Of a DNA stretch of 22,498 nucleotides, positions 19,952 through 22,498 are shown one piece after another. Source of the DNA: JBJXGF01 sp046153015 (GTDB taxonomy: Bacteria > Actinomycetota > Acidimicrobiia > Acidimicrobiales > CAIXPF01); NCBI GenBank assembly GCA_046153015.1, contig JBJXGF010000127.1, positions 1 through 22,498 on the forward strand, written 5' to 3'. The translations under genes were made by a program, and so were the position numbers. The notes under the pieces were generated by a model. The model saw only the letters and a list, made by a program, of their open reading frames with translations. It made no database searches and had not been told where the DNA came from. Position 1 is the stretch's first letter. Every line of letters starts with the position of its first letter.

Positions 19952-22110
19952 ACCCGCTCGCCGAACCCGCCGCCGCGCGCCACCTGCTGGTGTGCGGGCC
20001 AACCCGCGCCGCTCGCGAACGCGCGGCCACGTCCCTCGAGCTGGGGCCCGCGCTGGCCGCGGTGCGGGGCCACCGCCGCCGGCGGGGCCCGTACACGGCG
20101 GCCGGCTCGGTGCTGCGAGCGGCGGCGCCGCGGGTCTGCTCCGAGCGGCCCGAGCTCCTCGCCGCCGCCGACGCCGCCGCGCTGCTGGCCGCGGCCCCCG
20201 AGCTCGCCTCGCTGGCGCCGAACGCCCGTCAGACGCTCACCTCGGCCGCACCGCCCGAGGAGCGCACCCGCTTCTACCCGGGCGCGTACACGCGACGAAC
20301 GGCGCATGCCGTGACCGAGCTGCTGTCCGGCCTGGCCCAGCACAGCCGGACCGGGGCCTGCCTGCTCGTCGAGGACGCCGACGAGCTCGACGCCACCGAC
20401 GCCCAGTGGCTGGCGATCATGCTGCGCCGGACCGATCCCGCCGTGCTGCGGGTGGTGCTCGGCGCCCGGACTCCGGAGGCGCTGCGGGACGAGCTGCGCC
20501 AGGCGGCCGGCGCGCACGCCGAGCTCGTGCGGGCAGACGCGTCAGCGCCGGTTGAGGCGCCCGACGGCGTCCGCTCGCCGGCCGAGCTGGTCCACGCCTA
20601 CCTGGCCGGCGACTGCACCAGCGACGATCCGGCCGAGCGGGCGGCGTACCTGGCGCTGGGCCCGGCCGAGCGGGCGGTGCGCCACGATGCCCGGGCGGCT
20701 GAGCTCGAGCGCTGCGGCGAGGCGTCGCTGCGCCTCGGCGCGATCCCATACCACCGGGAGCTCGGCTCCTCCGCCGACGCCGCCAAGGCGGCGCTCGGCT
20801 CGGCGCTCGAACGCTGCGTGCTCGCCGGGTTCTACGACGCCGCCGTCGAGCTCGGCCACCGGGCCCTCGCCCTGTGCGACTGGCAGGCGGACCCCGAGGG
20901 CAGCTGGGTGGTGGTGGCCAAGCTCACCACCGCGCTCACCGGCCTCGACCGCCACGAGGAGGCCGAGCGCCTCTACGCCGAGGCGTGCGCGCAGAGCACC
21001 TCGCCGAGCGTGCACCTCCAGGCGGCGTACGGCCGGGCCATGCTCTACACCCGGTACCTCGAGCCCGGCCGCCGCGACCACCAGACGGCGATGGCGTGGA
21101 TCAACACCGCCATCGCCATCGCATCGCTGCTGCCCGAAGCGCAGAGCCGCGCCTTCAACCTGGCGTTCCAGGAGAACGGCCGCGCACTGGTCGAGATGCA
21201 CCTCGGGGAGATCGATGCAGCGCTGGCGCTGGTGGAGGCGGCCCTCGACCGTCTCCACCGCGATCTCGGCCCCGACGCGCAGAGCCTGCACCGTTCGGTG
21301 CTGTGGTTCAACCACGCTCAGCTCCTGGCCCGGGCCGGGCGGCTCGACGCGTCGATCGCCGAGTACGGCCTGGCCATCGCGGCCGATCCGAACCATTCCG
21401 AGTACCACTTCGAACGGGCGCTCCTCTACAGCCAGAGGGGGGACCTCGACCGCGCCGCCGACGGCTACGACGAGGCGATCCGGCTCAGTCCCCATTACCC
21501 CGAGCCGCACTACAACCGGGCCATGCTGGCGCTCGCCGTCGGCGACGTCGATCGGGCGCTGGCGGAGCTGGGTTACGTGCTCGAGCTCGAACCCGACTTC
21601 CTCGACGCTCGGGTGAACCGGGCGGCGCTGCTGCTGGAGCTGGGCGCCCTCGCCGAGGCGGAGCTCGACGTGGCGGCCGGTCTGACCGTCGACCCCGCCC
21701 ACCCCCACCTGCTCTGCGTCGCCGCGCAGCTGGCGGCCGAGGCGGGCCAGCACGACGTGGCCCGCCGCCGCAGCGAGGAGGCCCTGGCGGTCGACCCGAC
21801 CTTCGCCGCCGCGTGGTGCTGCCTCGGCGCGTTGAGCTACGCCGCCGGCGAGTTCGACGCCGCCGCCGTCGAGTTCACCCGCGCCCTCGAGCTGGGCGAG
21901 GACCCCGCGGCCCGCACCAACCGCGCCCTGGCGCTGCAGGGCGCCGGCCGCTGGGCGGAGGCGATCGCCGACTACTCCGAGGTGCTGGCCGTCGACGCCG
22001 ACCCCGAGCTGCTCGAGCTGCGGGCCCACTGCCACGCCGCGCTCGGCGAGCGCGGCGCCGCCGACGCCGATCGGCGCGCCGCCCGCCGGCGCCGAGAGCT
22101 CGCGGCCTGA
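19948..22110 (+). CDS. STAND/ATPase-like protein with C-terminal TPR repeats
   Basis: The ATG at 19948 overlaps the protease stop (ATGA). The product has 720 residues. Residues ~10-200 keep an ATPase-like pattern: a glycine strand HLLVCGPTRAARER (12-25) where Walker A should be but with no GK(S/T), and Walker B-like LLVEDADELD (139-148). It probably does not hydrolyse ATP. From ~280 to 715 the protein is a run of tetratricopeptide repeats (AEYGLAIAADPNHSEYHFERALLYSQRGDL, AIRLSPHYPEPHYNRAMLALAVGD and similar). LuxR/AfsR-like regulators have this layout, but no DNA-binding domain is present. It may be a cytoplasmic scaffold that holds the precursor peptide or protease. The reading frame is intact, and coupling argues it acts with the protease. 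Confidence 0.85.
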   Translation: MNPLAEPAAARHLLVCGPTRAARERAATSLELGPALAAVRGHRRRRGPYTAAGSVLRAAAPRVCSERPELLAAADAAALLAAAPELASLAPNARQTLTSAAPPEERTRFYPGAYTRRTAHAVTELLSGLAQHSRTGACLLVEDADELDATDAQWLAIMLRRTDPAVLRVVLGARTPEALRDELRQAAGAHAELVRADASAPVEAPDGVRSPAELVHAYLAGDCTSDDPAERAAYLALGPAERAVRHDARAAELERCGEASLRLGAIPYHRELGSSADAAKAALGSALERCVLAGFYDAAVELGHRALALCDWQADPEGSWVVVAKLTTALTGLDRHEEAERLYAEACAQSTSPSVHLQAAYGRAMLYTRYLEPGRRDHQTAMAWINTAIAIASLLPEAQSRAFNLAFQENGRALVEMHLGEIDAALALVEAALDRLHRDLGPDAQSLHRSVLWFNHAQLLARAGRLDASIAEYGLAIAADPNHSEYHFERALLYSQRGDLDRAADGYDEAIRLSPHYPEPHYNRAMLALAVGDVDRALAELGYVLELEPDFLDARVNRAALLLELGALAEAELDVAAGLTVDPAHPHLLCVAAQLAAEAGQHDVARRRSEEALAVDPTFAAAWCCLGALSYAAGEFDAAAVEFTRALELGEDPAARTNRALALQGAGRWAEAIADYSEVLAVDADPELLELRAHCHAALGERGAADADRRAARRRRELAA

Positions 22111-22111
22111 G

Positions 22112-22498
22112 ATGCAGCAGGACCCCCTCCAGGACGGCGCCGGCGTGACCGGGCGCCGCGTCCGGACCATCGCCGCTCGAGCCGCGGTGCTCGCCGTGCT
22201 CGCCGCCGTGGGGTTCCGCACGATCGGCGACGGCCTCGAGCTCTCCGCCGCCCGGCCCCCGTTGGAGATGGCCGCCCCGCCGCTCGGCGACGGCCTGAGC
22301 GCGTTCGCTCCATCAGCAGGTGGTCCGCCGGACGAGCTGGCGGACGGGCTGGCGACGGCGCCGTCCCCGGGGGACAGCCCGGCCCTGTCGCCGGCCTTGA
22401 CCCCGGACCCGTCTCAGCCGCCCGAGCCGCCGGACCCGTCCGAGCCGGACCGGCCCGAACCGGACCGGCCGAGCGCGCCGCCCCCGCCCCTGCCCCCG
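22112..22498 (+). CDS. Membrane-anchored proline-rich protein (3' truncated)
   Basis: A frame opens at ATG 22112, two bases after the TPR gene stop, and runs off the window end (129 codons so far). Residues ~15-42 form a basic-hydrophobic segment (RRVRTIAARAAVLAVLAAVG) that can act as signal-anchor. From ~70 on, the chain is proline-rich with Ser, Glu and Asp, reaching a PDPSQPPEPPDPSEPDRPEP repeat. The rest is a proposed extracellular linker to a C-terminal domain that is not visible. Likely the fourth gene of peptide locus 2; the parallel in locus 1 is the secreted CxxC protein. No family can be named from this part. Confidence 0.7.
   Translation, partial: MQQDPLQDGAGVTGRRVRTIAARAAVLAVLAAVGFRTIGDGLELSAARPPLEMAAPPLGDGLSAFAPSAGGPPDELADGLATAPSPGDSPALSPALTPDPSQPPEPPDPSEPDRPEPDRPSAPPPPLPP

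Overview
The window is very GC-rich. Many genes start with GTG, third codon positions are almost always G or C, and neighbouring genes repeatedly overlap by four bases (ATGA or GTGA). With the circularly permuted ATP-grasp/alpha-E/transglutaminase operon and the DtxR-like half-site, this points to the Actinomycetota; a narrower placement is not supported.

Layout. (1) 1-127: the 3' end of an unknown gene. (2) 224-5568, minus strand: a conflict-type cassette. A zinc-ribbon protein, a beta-rich protein of unknown function and a 1028-residue protein form a tightly coupled operon. The large protein reads as Lon-like domain, TIR-like domain, nSTAND NTPase, membrane helix and degenerate formylglycine-generating-enzyme (FGE) domain. 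A 113-residue orphan follows behind its own AT-rich putative promoter. (3) 5710-9609, minus strand: peptide locus 1. Three tandem paralogous peptides of 58-62 residues precede a strong hairpin, a fused M50-like protease/MinD-like ATPase, a secreted protein with two CxxC motifs and a small two-helix membrane protein. (4) 9610-10348: a 739-bp stretch with no intact gene, holding a probable PfkB/HldE-type kinase remnant and a 121-bp element with perfect 21-bp inverted ends. (5) 10349-15949, plus strand: four overlapping genes of the ATP-grasp/alpha-E/transglutaminase system, with an ATP-grasp copy that has lost its central nucleotide-binding part. (6) 15957-18381: azlD and azlC, a protein of uncharacterised function and a YkgJ-type cysteine-cluster gene. 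(7) 18459-22498, plus strand: peptide locus 2. A DtxR/IdeR-like half-site, a 41-residue peptide with a CYGCCCC core, a strong hairpin, a PqqD-like/M50-like membrane protein, a TPR protein with a ruined Walker A, and the start of a proline-rich membrane-anchored protein.

How they fit together. The main point is that two unrelated small-peptide loci share one plan: short peptide gene(s) with strong ribosome sites, a 14-bp intra-operon hairpin, then a membrane zinc-protease-like protein with a PqqD-like N-terminus. I infer that these are two peptide maturation/export systems in which the hairpin lets the peptide be made in excess of its processing machinery. They flank a third peptide-bond-chemistry operon (ATP-grasp/alpha-E/transglutaminase), and a likely defence or self/non-self system lies beside locus 1. 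Functions of the small peptides and of the conflict cassette are inferred from architecture only.
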